Source: Ptychodera flava (Eukaryota > Hemichordata > Enteropneusta > Ptychoderidae). From it: 64,000 bases of DNA. The stretch is from positions 13,617,772 through 13,681,771 of the forward strand of contig NC_091944.1 of the NCBI RefSeq assembly GCF_041260155.1. The letters are read 5' to 3'. The position numbers and the translations under genes were made by a program. Positions 26,780-39,118 of this stretch are shown here, in pieces. Under the pieces are notes generated by a model that worked only from the letters and a program-made list of their open reading frames with translations, was not told the origin of the DNA and made no database searches. Position 1 is the first letter of the stretch; each line of letters opens with the position of its first letter.

Positions 26780-26950
26780 TACTGATGACTTGCAGTCTAG
26801 ATTTTACAAACTGTCCACAATAATAGAGGCATTACATGTACAGGCAGTTTCAACAGAAGAAATTTTGAGCATTTCCACAAGCTCCCAGAAAATGCTCAAA
26901 TTTGAAAAGCAGCATCGTTGATTTCGAGGAACAATTTAATTGTTTTTCCT
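26780..26950 (+). repeat. Dispersed repeat, copy 1 of 2
   Basis: GTTACATTCTTACTGATGAC, TTTTACAAACTG and ACAGGCAGT followed by GAACAATTTAATTG recur at 39768-40070. Both copies follow a family-1 MITE in the same relative orientation. Confidence 0.7.
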
Positions 26951-27180
26951 AGTCTTACAACAGAAATTGTATAAATTTCGTTGGACAGATGTTGAAAACT
27001 TAAGGTTCGGTGCCCGTATTATCCCAAAGAGTGTAGACTTTTCGCTTTTGAACTATTGATAAAGTTGTACTCTAGCTAGGCGACACTTTCATAACACTGT
27101 ATTCACTCGGACCGTGGTGGCGTCTAGATAAAATGGTAATCCCGAATGCATATTTTTAAAATCAAGAGGGGTTATTTTAA

Positions 27181-27432
27181 GGCAGAATGCGCCTCGGGGA
27201 CAGATATTCTGACTCTCAAACTTTTATAATTCTTTTCTAATTTACCACTGGTGGGGTTCATTTTAAAGCTCTTGGTAAGAATACTTTTCACCGCCTTAGT
27301 TTTTCGAAATCGAAAATTGTATTTTCTTCCATGAGTTAACACAGCGATGGCAGCCATTTTGAATTTCAGATATCGATAATTCTTGGGTAATTTGTTTCTC
27401 CAGTACCAAAATTTACACGTGTGACTCCAATT
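27181..27432 (+). mobile_element. TTAA MITE family 1, copy 5 (right end missing)
   Basis: TTAA at 27177-27180 is followed by GGCAGAATGCGCCTCGGGGA and the body of the family up to CAGTACCAAAATTTACACG. It then stops at a poly-T run near 27430, so the right third is lost. Confidence 0.8.
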
Positions 27433-30400
27433 TTTTTTTTTTTACTGGAAGTGACTTCCTGTTGCTCAGTGATAATGCAAAGCTACCGCTTTGACGTCTC
27501 TTTCCTTGCCGCATGCTCGACATTTGCAGAGGTTGCACATTGCGGATGGTGTGACATTGTCAACAGAAAGCGAGTTTTGACAAGATGTAAATTTATTTTA
27601 CGAAAAGGAAGTACAGCGATGTTATATACTAGTAATAAATTATGTCCATCCATTATTACGACAAGTTGACATGCCAGTATTGCCCCGGGCCAATCTCCAA
27701 ACTTTGTTAAAAAGTAACACGATTCCGACAGACGACACGCTAGCGCTGCTGAGCAAATTAAACATGTATTGATCACCAATTTGCATAACCGCCGTCTTCT
27801 CTTGACCTGATAGGGACACGTAAGCTACGTATATGACACGCACCTGAGCAACACACGATACTGTTATAATTGTGTATACTATATAGTTACACTTTTTATG
27901 AGCCCTGTAGGGTGAGAACACACATTACACTCAAACAACACGGTTTACTTCGTGCTGTACGGTCGCTGTAACACTAGCTACGGTTTATTCATTAATCTGA
28001 CCCGCATATATGCCTTCAGCAGTGGTCGAGTGCGTGGTTCGAATTAGACTCAGATGACCATTTAATCTGTTATTTGAACTCACCGACTTCAGGACAGCAC
28101 CGCTGAGAAGGAACGGGTCAAAAAGATCTACTTAATTCAGTGCACTGCTGTGATAGAGGAATCAGGGGGGGGATCCCGAATCCGGCGTCATTCGACAGCG
28201 AGGGCAAAAAAGGTAAATATATTTTACGAAACGCTCATAACGCCAGATAGGGATGGCGTGTGTATGGCAACTACAATATGTCGTCACCTGACCTTTCTCT
28301 GATAGTATCTAGTAATAGCGGTATACACGTGGTGTGCTACGCGACTTTGAAATCAGCGCATCAACATCTCCCGAAGTTGATGGGTATATTTCCAGTTTCG
28401 TTTCATCATGCACTTTATCGAGTTTCTTTTTGAAATCGTCTGAAGATAGGATTGTATTTCCTATCTCTAGAAGGCTTCGACTTCCCGTACCACGCCCCCT
28501 TTGTTTGTGTCGGCCAACATCATTGCTAGCCTCACTTTGGCCCGTGCTTGTTCAGCATGTGTATTGTTACTGGCTATACATATGCATGATTGTGGTATAT
28601 TGAGTTATCCAGCCATAGACGAGTACCAAGGACATGTTCTGGTGCCAAATTTTTATAGCTTGGTCGGTTAAAAGTAAAAGGGGCATGCGACTGTTGACAG
28701 CCTGTATAGTGATATTAAATTGAATATATTCTGCAAAGTTACACACAGCTAGGGACGGCGAAAGAAAATTGAAAATTGTCTATGGTTAAGTATTGAGGTC
28801 TGTATTTGACTAATTGACATAGGGAAGTTTGTGTTGACAACTACTGAACGTTTCAAGGATTAATATTGGCCCAGGTGCGCTGTATGGGTATCTGCAAGTG
28901 GGTCAAATGTGTATAGAGCCAAGTTTGTCATAGTTTGTCTAGCGTAATTACTGAGGCCACGTTGGCTAAATGTATTAGTGTATGTTTTTTCCTGTTTTCA
29001 CATCCCAGACCCAGTAATTATTCCATCTGTAGTTTATGTCGGTCCGTCGCTGAATTTGTTCAAATACTGACCAGACGGCAATCGCAACAACAGTCTGCCG
29101 TTCTTGGTTCCATGTAAAGCTATTCAACAAATGCATCATGCCCCGGATGTTTTGGAAGTCATCCCCAATGACAAATTATACTTACGCAGTCAATATTTGA
29201 TGACATCATGATGTCTATGAATTTACAGCCAAACAAAAACGGTTAAAATTTTGCAAAGTCAATTGATTATCGAAATTGTATTTTATATTCAACATGTACA
29301 ATGTTCAGTCTTGGCGTGTCATTTTGCAATGTCAATGTTAACAAAGGCTCTGTGAACAGTATTTAATTAAACCCGGTAACCAGCCGGTACTATTTTCATT
29401 TCAATTTTGATGGAAAAATACCGGTTCAATTCAGCAACACGCAGGTACTGTATTTGTAAGTTGTGGGTCATGTCAACAATGACGTATGGCGCCGCGCCCC
29501 GTCGATTAAATTAGACGGCCCACATTGTTGTCTTTCTCGTCATACAGTGACCCACGTCCAAGAAAACTGCATCCACGTATCGTTTTGCCGTCACGGTTGC
29601 TAACTGCTGCTCTGAAATTTTCTGCATATGCCCATTGTGAGTTCAAAGATTAAGTATCTTTTCAAAGACAACACCAAATTGCCTGTTGAGATACTATACT
29701 AAAGACTTTGGACAAATGTGGCTTCGGCGCCGCAGACCAACTGAACAGATGAAGAAAAGTCACAAAATTTCCGCCATCGATCGCCAGAGGCGCTCATGAG
29801 GCTACAGTCTGTTTTGACAAGGTATAAACCTCGGCGTCAGGTAAAGTTTAGCTCGGTGTTTCTTTTACATGTAGCTTTATCACATGCATAATCAATACTA
29901 TTCGAACCAAATGTTTGATTTTGAGTATTTTTTGAGTATTTTATGACACGATATAGGTGTAGCCTAACATCTGTACGGGTTATTTAGGGTTGAGTGAACC
30001 CAAACAAAACGGAAATTTTAGTTCGAAACGGATGTGGAGACATTTACTAAAATTGCGATATCTGATACCAGCAGTGCAATCTTTGTAATTCGCCCACATG
30101 CCATGTGACATTCGATTTGATTCACACGGGATAAATACTTTCGCTAACAGAACTTTTGAACATGAGACAAACCATTTGTAGGTAACTCACACGCATTCAT
30201 GTAGTCTCGGTTACACCCAGACTGCTCTGCTAGTCTCTCATCCGACCGCCCTACACAGAGCCCCGCAGAGCATTCTGGGTAACCGAGAATAACCTTCGTG
30301 CCGTTTTCGAAGGTTTTATGTTGAGTAAAAGGGGCCATCGCGTCAGTGATGGAGTTGCTGTAGAAATAGACTTGTTCCAAGTCTATGGGCTGATTAATTT

Positions 30401-31640
30401 CTTTACATAGTAAATTGAAGGAAAACAATCCTGCAAACCTTCGTAACGTTGATAGGAAGGGTGTCTTCGCGTAATAGTGGCGACACTGTGCAAAAGAAAC
30501 CCTCAGCGAACCAGTATTTAAACTTCCGCATGCGCCCGAGCAAGGTACAAAATGATAGATTACATAGGTTTGAAAAATAAATTTCCATTTACGTAACCGC
30601 GGGGCCAGTCCATTGTCTAGATGTACCGTGCTTATATTGAACTTTGTCTATTTGACTTTCTCGTCTGTAGCTAGGACACAATTCAATAGCAATCAATGGG
30701 TGAAACAGACGCTGTCAGGTCTGTTTGTCTTTGTCATTTTTTAACATTTCGTTTATCTCGTTCAAGATCACCACCACCAGACTAGTACGAGTAATATCGG
30801 GGCGCCGCCAACGGTTCAACACCCACCCCCAATGACAGACCCATGTATGACACTTGTTAGGCCTATGTCCGCTTGGATCTGTGCTGTCAATGGTGATGGT
30901 GTCGTCTGTGCGTGGTTTTAACCTGGCATGGTTTCACGAACTTCGATCACACAGTAAACCTCACAGCCTTTTATTATACAAAGCCTTAAAAATATACAAA
31001 GACAATACCTATCTCGGTAAATCATCTCCCTTTATACTGAATGCTGGCATAAATCCAGGAAGTGCCAAAACGAAACGATTTTATTCTTAGTACGGTTACT
31101 CACCTTAATTTGACCGCCTTTCAGATATTTGACCCGGCGTGCTCGCCATATCAGCCGCAATATTAGACAGGCAGTCGTCCGGTCCGTTTGCACCACGCTC
31201 AAAAAACTCACCACGCTCAAAAATTCCTGTCCAAATTTCGATTTCGGGGATTTTTTTGTGGCTTATATTATCAGCTGTCACAGTTAACTTCCTCTTTAGA
31301 TGTCATTTTGCTTCAAACTTGCTCTGGTTGGGAGAATAAATACACGTTGCCCCGTGCGTTTTTGGTTTGGAAGACTCAAATTGCTGTTCTTTTGCCGCCG
31401 CGTGTTACTCATTCCATGCTAATAATTGCAGCTGGCGACGAAGATGAGTGCACCCGTACACGACTCTGATTGAGGTCGGCGTGGAATAGGGACTGGTGAT
31501 GGGCGAACTCGAAAGCTGCGTCGTATCTCCAAGCTGCACACAATCAAGATACCATAGGGTAACATACAACACACTTTTCGGGCCTGAGTCTATAGACAAC
31601 GCCACACGAATAGCTGACAGCTTATCTTACGAAACCTCGT
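27433..31640. other. No gene recognised
   Basis: This 4.2-kb stretch has no recognised gene or repeat. The longest open frames are just under 100 codons and lack motifs. A weak inverted repeat (GTGGGTCA ... TGACCCAC) spans about 29466-29565. Confidence 0.5.
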
Positions 31641-31692
31641 CTCTCAAGGAACGTGTGATAGAGTGACACCAATATTTGGACTTTGATCAAAG
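31640..31692 (+). other. Candidate non-coding first exon of GASK1-like gene 2
   Basis: A consensus donor AAAG|GTAAGT lies at 31692/31693, 1.35 kb before the acceptor at 33045. The exon start is not defined; the left coordinate is a guess. An alternative GC-type donor (AAG|GCAAGT) lies at 31900/31901. Confidence 0.3.
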
Positions 31693-33045
31693 GTAAGTAT
31701 ATTAAGTCGTCACATGATCATGACGTCATAAGGTTAGCATGCCTCGTTAGATGAAGTGATGGTGACCTTTTCCCCTAGCTAATTCACTGCCCTACACCAC
31801 CACCGCACCACTGAAATCCACCTGTCGATCGAGAGCCCAGCTGAGTTCCAAATTAGCTGCCACACGAAAATAGTGATTCAAAATGGGTTCCATAAGAAAG
31901 GCAAGTATTTTTGTTTAATTTTCGAAATGTTTTATTAAGCTGGAGCTTCTAAGACCGATACTGTCGCTGGTGACAAGGTGATTTGCAGGGTTTTTGAACA
32001 TACAAGGCAGGCTCGCAAAGTCGTCCGCGAACGAGGATAGCGGAACGATCAGTTCCGAATCATATGATATCGCCATAACTTGAAGAGCTTCAAATAGAGA
32101 TATCGCCTGCTATCACTCGAGATAATAAGCTTAAGAACACGCATACTTGAAAGTTTCCTATCCTTGCAACAAGTCAAAACAAGAAAGACTTCACTTTGGA
32201 TATAATTGTTACCTAATGACAATTCTCAATATCACCACGGTCAACCATTGAAAGATTACTTGAGAATTTGCAGAGGATTAATTCGCCTTGACAAGAGAGT
32301 CGGTCGCAAAGATAGATAATCGGCGGTCATAAGTTGCGTAAAATACGTGCAAGTTTTCACACCAAAGTATTTAGGATATGGCAGCTTATTATTTGAATTT
32401 TTATCGGTACATTTGTAAAATATGTAAAGGCAAGATAATTCGAAACTGAAGAGCTCCAACATACTAAAAGTTCTTCCCTCCTCGTACGTCTTTCAGACAC
32501 CGTAAAGCTCTTGATAAGGATCAGCTTTCAAGGCAGTCTGTCTTCTGTCTGAAAAAAAATGGACATTTTCAAAAAACAAACAAAATACGGGTGTAATTGA
32601 CTAGAGAACTGTATCACTTAAATAAAACCTTTGGTACAAAGAGTACCAATGTACTCAGGGTAACCTGTGCCCTGTTGCATGGTGCGCATACTTCAAGCAT
32701 ATTCGATGAAAATTTATCATTTTACCTTGTCTAACCAGTTCCAATTTGCATATACAGAAATATACTTCCAGTTAAAGAATAGGCATCCGTCTTTTGAAAA
32801 AATACGCTGTACTATTTATACGAGATGTCGATTGATATAGTTGTTATATATTATTGTGAAGTTACATTCAAATATAGGGTTTTATTTATTTACTTATTTA
32901 TTTATTTGTATTTTGTTTTGTTGTTTTGTTGCCATTTGAAGGATAGACACGTACTAGTAGCACATGATTAAAAATACTGTTGCGTCATGTATTTCTTATG
33001 AATTGTCCAAGATTGTAGACGTATTTTTTGACATCTTCCCACCAG
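31693..33045. other. Putative 5' intron of GASK1-like gene 2
   Basis: It ends in a pyrimidine-rich acceptor, TTTTTTGACATCTTCCCACCAG at 33024-33045. It contains a short TTTA repeat near 32885-32910 and no other recognisable feature. Confidence 0.35.
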
Positions 33046-33066
33046 GATACGTCAAACGAAGAGGAA

Positions 33067-35041
33067 ATGAAGAGACGTCGCTTTTTAGTTGTCTTTTTGT
33101 TGTGCTGTACCTTCGTGGCGACGCTGATACTTTACAGCAACATCTACTCTCCTCGAGGGGGTCAGAATGCTGCCCTCATAGTCAACATCGGCGAAGGGGT
33201 GAATTTTCAAAACCAGCTGTCTGTGTTGCCTGAGCACGTACCTGGAAGGTTCAGAAATGTTTCGATCAGATTTCCTGGCGTTTTGAAGGATGATATTCAT
33301 TCTGGAGGAAAGCCACAGATTGAAATACAGAATACGGGAAATGGTGATGACAGCGCCGCCAGTGTCAAGAAGTTCGCAATTCTAGATAACAATTCAAAAG
33401 TGATTTTAAACGAGGACAAGGACGATAATGCTGAAGAGAAAGGAGCTGCTGATGAAGAAGTTAGTGAAATAAACGAATATCAGAGACCGGTGACAAAGCC
33501 AACTTTTGTAAATGTCGAGGATGATTCTCGATTGAGGATGATCGATGAACTTGAAGAAATCGATCAACAGGTGGATAACATTGTTTTACGAAACCATATA
33601 TCTAAAACTGCGCTTAAAAGTGTGGAACACGTCGGAGATTTTACTTCTAAAGATGAAATTCGGCCCACTGTAAAAAGTGGTATTGAGGATGACGGTGGAA
33701 AACCATTTACAGCAGACGATTATCCAAATTCAAATACTCCTAACGACAGAACAGACCAAAACGCAGAAAAGTGGGAAATTCTGAACATTCTTACAGAACA
33801 AAAGGAAACATCGAGAGAAAAAACGGACTTGCATCTTGCTGAGAGCAGATCTAGCAACGATATTATCAAAAAACGTGAATCTATCGATGCACGTGGCGGT
33901 GCTGTGCATGACAGTGTTGACAAACTCGCTGCCGATTACCTTGACGGAGAGAGAAAGTAACGAAGATGCAAGTGCAGTTCCCAAGCAACATGATAGCAGC
34001 CATGGCAACACGGTGACTCATAAAGATAATGACGAAATGAACATAGGACAAGAACGCACAGGCACCATTTTTGATAGACAACGTGCACTCGATCTCTCTC
34101 AAACATTACATGAAGAGCACGGGGCCGGCATTGAAAATCGGTACACAGATCGCGCGAGTGGTAAAGTCTCGCACGAGTTTTTTGAGCCATCGAACACCGT
34201 GAAAATCGAGGAGAAAGGCATTATAGGCTTAGATGAATACGAGGAAAGAATGAGATGGAAAACGCTGCTGGAAAAACTTGCGAGGGATGAAGACGCTGTA
34301 CCGTACGACATACCGGTTCTGTCCAGAGAAATTAAAGACCACGTTGACGGAGAGAGGATCAGAAAAGAAATGGCAGAACAGTCCGTGATAGGTGAGGTGG
34401 AGCAACCAGAGCCAAAGTGGTGGGAGCAAGTATCCGAAGAAGAATTTAAAAGCTACGTCAACGGTCTTCAGAACGAGCAACTGAGGTTTGGTGAACAGTA
34501 CCCACGATGGTTCAGTCGTGCCGACGTTGTACGAATGGAGATGTTGTCAACCGCGAAGGTTACCGAGGTCTATCATATGGACGGCCACGAGAGGTTGCGG
34601 CTGCTGATCTTCGACGACGGTCGTACCGAGCCAATCAGTGACTTCGACTTCTGCTCGGAGCAGTGTGGTGTCCAGAAGAGCGTCGATGATTGGTTCGAAA
34701 TCTTTGCTTTCCATCTGGATCGGGTGCTCGGGCTTCATCGTGCGCTGCCGTCGATCGCCCGAGTGATAAAAGCACAGGCAGGGGAGGGCATATTCGCGCA
34801 CGATGACCGGTTCACCGACGGAAAACCGCGACCTGTCATCTGGTGGGACCCTGACATCAAACATGGCGGATACTTCATGGAAAATCAAAATTCGTTGGAT
34901 TTAAGTTGGACCGATTATCAAAATGAGTTGAAGTACCGATGTAATTCCCTGTACGAAAAAGAACACGAGAAATATTATTGTAGGACTAGAATCAAAAACA
35001 TTGAGTGGGGTAAACTCTCCGTGTTTGACTTTCTACTTCAG
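33067..35041 (+). CDS. GASK1-like gene 2, coding exon 1 (contains frame change)
   Basis: It carries signal anchor, acidic stem and N-lobe. Reading is in the frame of 33067 up to about 33945 and in the next forward frame from about 33960 to the donor CAG|GTAAGT at 35041/35042. Composition is Glu/Asp/Lys-rich on both sides of the switch, which argues that both parts are genuine exon sequence. Confidence 0.85.
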
Positions 35042-36957
35042 GTAAGTATTTGACAACAATCAATCACGTGACATCGTTTCTATGTGTGTTCTAAAAATTT
35101 GACGTCTTCAATTTCAAGTTTTCTTACATGGATGGCTCCAATCGACAAACAGCGGTTTTTGAGGAGAAAATGCCGAATTTAGTATGCGTCTCGAAAGTGA
35201 AAGACTTAAACTTTTACTCAAACTTTCTTGAATGAAACTTTCAGCCAATAACTTACCAAATCAACAATAAAAATCGGGGGTCACTCTGCAAAGTTTGGAA
35301 CTAGCGAAACAAATTACTCGACATTTTCCGATATTTGAAATTCAAAATGGCCGCCATTCATGTGTTAACTTCATGGGAGAAAATTAAATTTTGGATTTTC
35401 AAAAAACTGAGACGGTGAAAGTTTTTCTTTCTCCAGTAGCTTTAAAATGAGCCCCCACAAGTGGTAAATCAGAAAAGAAGTGTAGAAATTTGACAGTCCG
35501 ACTATCTGTCCCCGAGCCGCATTCTAGCTTTATAAGCGATTCAATAGCTTGTCTTTACTCTGCGTAACCGCCGCGGTAGAAATCAATGTTTATATCGGCG
35601 ATTGCGAGACCTAATTTGAGTGTTCTGAGTGTTTAATGTTTCGTTTCACACATTTCTTCGGTGTATCTGTTTGTCTGCCTGTTTGTTTGTTTGTTTGTTT
35701 GTTTTGTTTGTTTGCTCTCAACAGATTCATGACCGCCTCGACCGCAATTGTTGTGGATACGACACCGACCAGGGCGAGTTTTGCATGATGAACGGTATGC
35801 ACGACGACTGTGATGACGTAGACAAGCAATTCTTGGTCCATATCATGACGCGCCAGGAAGACAGGTCACGGCTCGTATTCATCGACAACGCGGGAAATCG
35901 GAAAAGGACGCCGAGTCATTTGAACTATCGACTTCTGGAAGGAATCAGAGAGTGAGTTTGTTTTCGAAGTTTTAATCAACACTTGCACAAACCACTCTAC
36001 TACCTTTTGTCATGAAAATGTGCACGTTTTTCTTCCTTCGTTGGCACGTACTTATTCAAGTTTAATAAATTCTTCCTGATACTCCTCAAGCTTCAAGATT
36101 TACAAGAGGGAAACCAGAAATTTTAAATCCTCGCACCCTACAATCACGATAATATACTAAGCTTGGTATTCTTTCTTCTAGGTCCCGGCCAAACGTCTAT
36201 ACTTTGAACTAAAAATCCATTTGTAAACATAATTTACAAAGCTTTGTACATTTGCTCTCACTCAAACTTGAATATTTGATTTCAAAGGGCAAGTAATAGT
36301 TACCCTTTAATAGTTAAATGTTCTCCGGGTATACCGAAAAACCTATTTTTGATACTTAGAACGAAAAAGACTAAAAATTGCCACATGTTAGTAGTTTCCT
36401 TAGTTTTTTATAAACAATCAGAGTTAAAAGTAAAATTCTAAAAAAATTTGAAGTTGCCTGATCACCAATGAAAAGTTTTCTTGATTACTTGCGTAAATTG
36501 CACAATTGACTTAAAATAAACAAAAAACATACCACACTAGGCGGTTTATTGTTATTATACCATAACAGTATATCGGATTCCAGTTGTGAAACTTCAAAAC
36601 AGGAATTTCTCTCTAAATGATAGCTCGTGCATATTCCAATTGTATCGTGAATATATAGCACGGTTATTTCCACGTCTCGACCAATGACATCGCTGTATTT
36701 GCACCTTCAATATAATGGTATGATGTGATTGATATTTCTTTTTGTACAACAGAGTACCGGAAGAACCAATCAACGTTCTCCGGTCTGGTAATCTCCGAGG
36801 TATGCTCCACGAATCACTACGCATCGACAAGATCTTCTGGAAAGCCGTTGGTGAAGAACAGGGTGTCAATATTCTCGTCGACATCATCGAGAAGCGAGGA
36901 GAAATTCTGCTGAAATACATCGACGGCCACAGTATGGACATTATACCAGATTATTGA
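33067..36957 (+). CDS. GASK1 (FAM198)-like kinase with long acidic stem; frame broken in exon 1
   Basis: Coding exons are 33067-35041, 35725-35951 and 36753-36957 (TGA). The ATG at 33067 is chosen because the paralogue at 63257 starts at the matching residue. Residues 6-23 are a signal anchor after KRRR. A low-complexity acidic stem of about 450 residues follows, then the GASK1 domain: YPRWFSRADV, CSEQCGVQKS, FEIFAFHLDRVLGLHR, WTDYQ, IEWGKLSVFDFLLQ, IHDRLDRNCCGYD, LVHIMTR, LVFIDN and FWKAVGEEQG. Introns match gene 1 in position and phase (CAG|GTAAGT phase 0; GA|GTGAGT phase 2). The exons sum to 2407 bases, one over a multiple of three. The first frame ends at TAA 33958-33960 and the kinase part continues in the next frame. 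A (GA)4 run at 33947-33954 lies at the switch, and one more GA unit would keep the frame. This could be a polymorphism, a sequencing error or true inactivation. With the frame kept, about 800 residues, longer than human GASK1A/B. Confidence 0.85.
33947..33954 (+). other. (GA)4 run at the frame change in GASK1-like gene 2
   Basis: The sequence GACGGAGAGAGAAAGTAAC reads D-G-E-R-K-stop in the upstream frame. The downstream frame across the same bases reads T-E-R-E-S-N and stays open into the kinase part. A dinucleotide slip here accounts for the whole discrepancy. Confidence 0.7.
35179..35527 (-). mobile_element. TTAA MITE family 1, copy 6 (reverse)
   Basis: It lies in the first coding intron of GASK1-like gene 2 (35042-35724). 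It begins AGTATGCGTCTCGAAAGTG and ends GTCCCCGAGCCGCATTCTA, with the internal AAAATGGCCGCCATTC. Confidence 0.8.
35681..35715. repeat. (TTTG)n tract before an exon
   Basis: The tract merges with the polypyrimidine region of the acceptor CTCTCAACAG for exon 2 of GASK1-like gene 2. Confidence 0.85.
35725..35951 (+). CDS. GASK1-like gene 2, coding exon 2 (catalytic loop)
   Basis: It begins IHDRLDRNCCGYDTDQGEF; the putative catalytic Asp codon is 35731-35733 and the IDN Asp codon is 35884-35886. It ends RLLEGIR plus two bases, phase 2, with donor GTGAGT. Confidence 0.9.
36753..36957 (+). CDS. GASK1-like gene 2, coding exon 3
   Basis: Acceptor TTTTTGTACAACAG lies before 36753. The exon completes Glu, then encodes VPEEPINVLRSGNLRGML, KIFWKAVGEEQG, LVDIIEKRGEILL and ends MDIIPDY with TGA at 36955-36957. 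Confidence 0.9.
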
Positions 36958-37628
36958 AGGCCGTCCGTGAATACGCTGGGCTTATCAATATCTTCAGCAT
37001 TTCAAAATAGGGTTAGTCAAGTAGACTCCATTTTAACGACAGATATGTTTGGTATTGTCCACACATCAGTGAGTTATTGTTAGTAGAATCGCGCAATCCA
37101 TAGGAAAGTATGCATTTTGCGTCCATGGCGTGATTTCAGCAGTCCGACTGGACATCCCGGTTGCACGGCTTCTGTGACACGGTTTGGTCGATTCCCGCTC
37201 TAGGGAACATGGGTAATGAAAACAACTATTGAAATTTCAGTGGGTAACAGGTGACACCGTCAATTTATCGTTTTGTCATTGTGATTAGTTGTCTTGGCCA
37301 AAAAAGGACAAGGTTTCCCCATTCTCTCAGTGGAGCGTTTTTGATTTGGATAGCCAAGTCTGCTATCTTCCCGTACGTTTGCTCGGAGACAAATGCTAGA
37401 CAGTGACAACGGCTGTAGGATTACTTGAACGCAATGTACATGTCTTAACAGAGAATATGTCGTCATTTTACTACGTGTCAGAATAACCAATCCGCTTAAA
37501 CATTTTCATGTCAGTAGTTCGGTATCTGAGATCAAAAAATTAAACAAACTGAAATATAAACCGTGTCACCGCATCTCTTTCATAATATACCTAGAATGAT
37601 AAACAACAGGATAACGTTTTTGGCATTC
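36958..37628. other. No gene recognised
   Basis: 3' flank of GASK1-like gene 2. No clear AATAAA was seen; an ATTAAA lies near 37538. Confidence 0.5.
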
Positions 37629-38162
37629 TGGTAGTATGCGCCTCGAAAGTGAATGACTCAAACTTTTTGCTTCAACCTCCTCAATGAAACTTCCAATCAT
37701 TCTCTTACTAAATCAATAACAAAAATGAAGGGCCACCGTGCAAAGTTTGGAATAAGGGAGACAAATTGACCCTTTACATAAGTCTAGCGCCCTCCTGTGG
37801 CCACTGTGAATTTGAAGTCAAAGCGAGGCCACTTGGGAAAACCCTTGGCAGGGGCTGGAGGGTTTCCCCAGTGGCCTCGCTTCGACTTCAAATTCACATT
37901 GGCCACAGGAGGGCGCTAGACTTATGAAAAGGGTCTATTTACCTCACATAAGTTCCCGATATTGACAATTAAAATTGGCCGTATTCCAATGTTAAGTCAA
38001 GAAGAAAAACATAATTTTGATTTTCGAATAACTAAGAAGGTGAAAATTTTTCTTACTCAAAGAGCTTTCAGTAAAATGGGCTCCCACAAGGGATAGACCA
38101 GAAAACTGTTGGAAAAAATTGAGAGTCAAAATATCCACATGTCCCTGAGGTGCATTCTACCG
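37629..38162 (-). mobile_element. TTAA MITE family 1, copy 7 (reverse), interrupted
   Basis: It begins GTAGTATGCGCCTCGAAAG and ends GTCCCTGAGGTGCATTCTAC. The family sequence is continuous across it except for the hairpin element at 37768-37935. Confidence 0.85.
37768..37935. mobile_element. 168-bp near-perfect hairpin MITE nested in copy 7
   Basis: The ends GACCCTTTACATAAGTC and GACTTATGAAAAGGGTC are inverted, and the inversion continues through TAGCGCCCTCCTGTGGCCA and beyond, leaving only a small loop near 37845-37860. Removing it joins GACAAATT to TTACCTCAC as in other family-1 copies. A 2-3 bp ATT-like duplication is possible. Confidence 0.88.
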
Positions 38163-39114
38163 TATGTTGAACTCGTTTTGCTTGCGATGGAAATGCTTTG
38201 CGAAGAAATTTTTGTCTTAACAGCATTTAGAAACATCTCTTGCCTTACATGTAGTGATGTATCAAAGAAACTACAGATACTGCTAAAGTTGCTTTCTTTC
38301 TGAAATTTCCACGTAGGGAGCCTATGGTTAAATTTGAGCCAATCGTTGAGATTTGTAATTTCAAGAATCGTTTTAGCATTATTAAAGACGATATAAAAAA
38401 ATGTGTTACCTTGTTTTGCTATTAGCGTCATTTATTAGTCGTGTATGTTGCCTGCTATGACGTCATCGGTATATAACCTTAATATTGGTAATATTCCTTC
38501 ATGATCATGAGTCGCCCTGATTGAAAATTAATCTGGCAAAGGGCGCCCTCGGTGTCAAAGACGCCGACTGGCTTTGACTGGATGTTTCTTCTCAGTCTCA
38601 GTCTGTCCAAATTCTACCGCTGGCAGCGCTCTACTATAGGGTTAAATATTGCCTATCGTGGCAATGACTGTTTCAGATAAACACTGTGACCATTGTAATC
38701 GCATTAAGTTTAGTCTATCGGCGGAATTCGTTTTATAATTTATCCCATCGCCGTATAATCGAGATGTTCAGTCTAAAAAAATGGTATGAGTAAAAATTAC
38801 CAATATTTTATTCTCACCTACAGAGATATTCGACAAGAAAATTTATATGGTTGTCTTCAATTTGCATCGCTGTGACAGCACAACTGGGACCATCTACCAG
38901 ATCTAGAGCATAAAGTCGCGGACCTGTTTAGTTATCATGGTGCCGGTGGCCGACAGAGTCTTATCATTGCTATTCAAAAGTTAGGTTAACCTCTAACCAC
39001 TAAACGATGCTAAGATAACCCTTTACCGCCAACGAAAATTCAGGGCACAGATAAGTCTGCCAATGGAATGCATCTCTGACGCTTTGCCAGTGCAATCATT
39101 CTCATAAACTATAT
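38163..39114. other. No gene recognised
   Basis: Nothing beyond short open frames was seen. Confidence 0.5.
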
Positions 39115-39118
39115 TTAA

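Noticed and set aside
33600-34100. A small intron to explain the frame change in GASK1-like gene 2
   Set aside because: Coding-like acidic sequence runs up to the switch on both sides, leaving no room for a GT-AG intron; a GA-unit slip is simpler.
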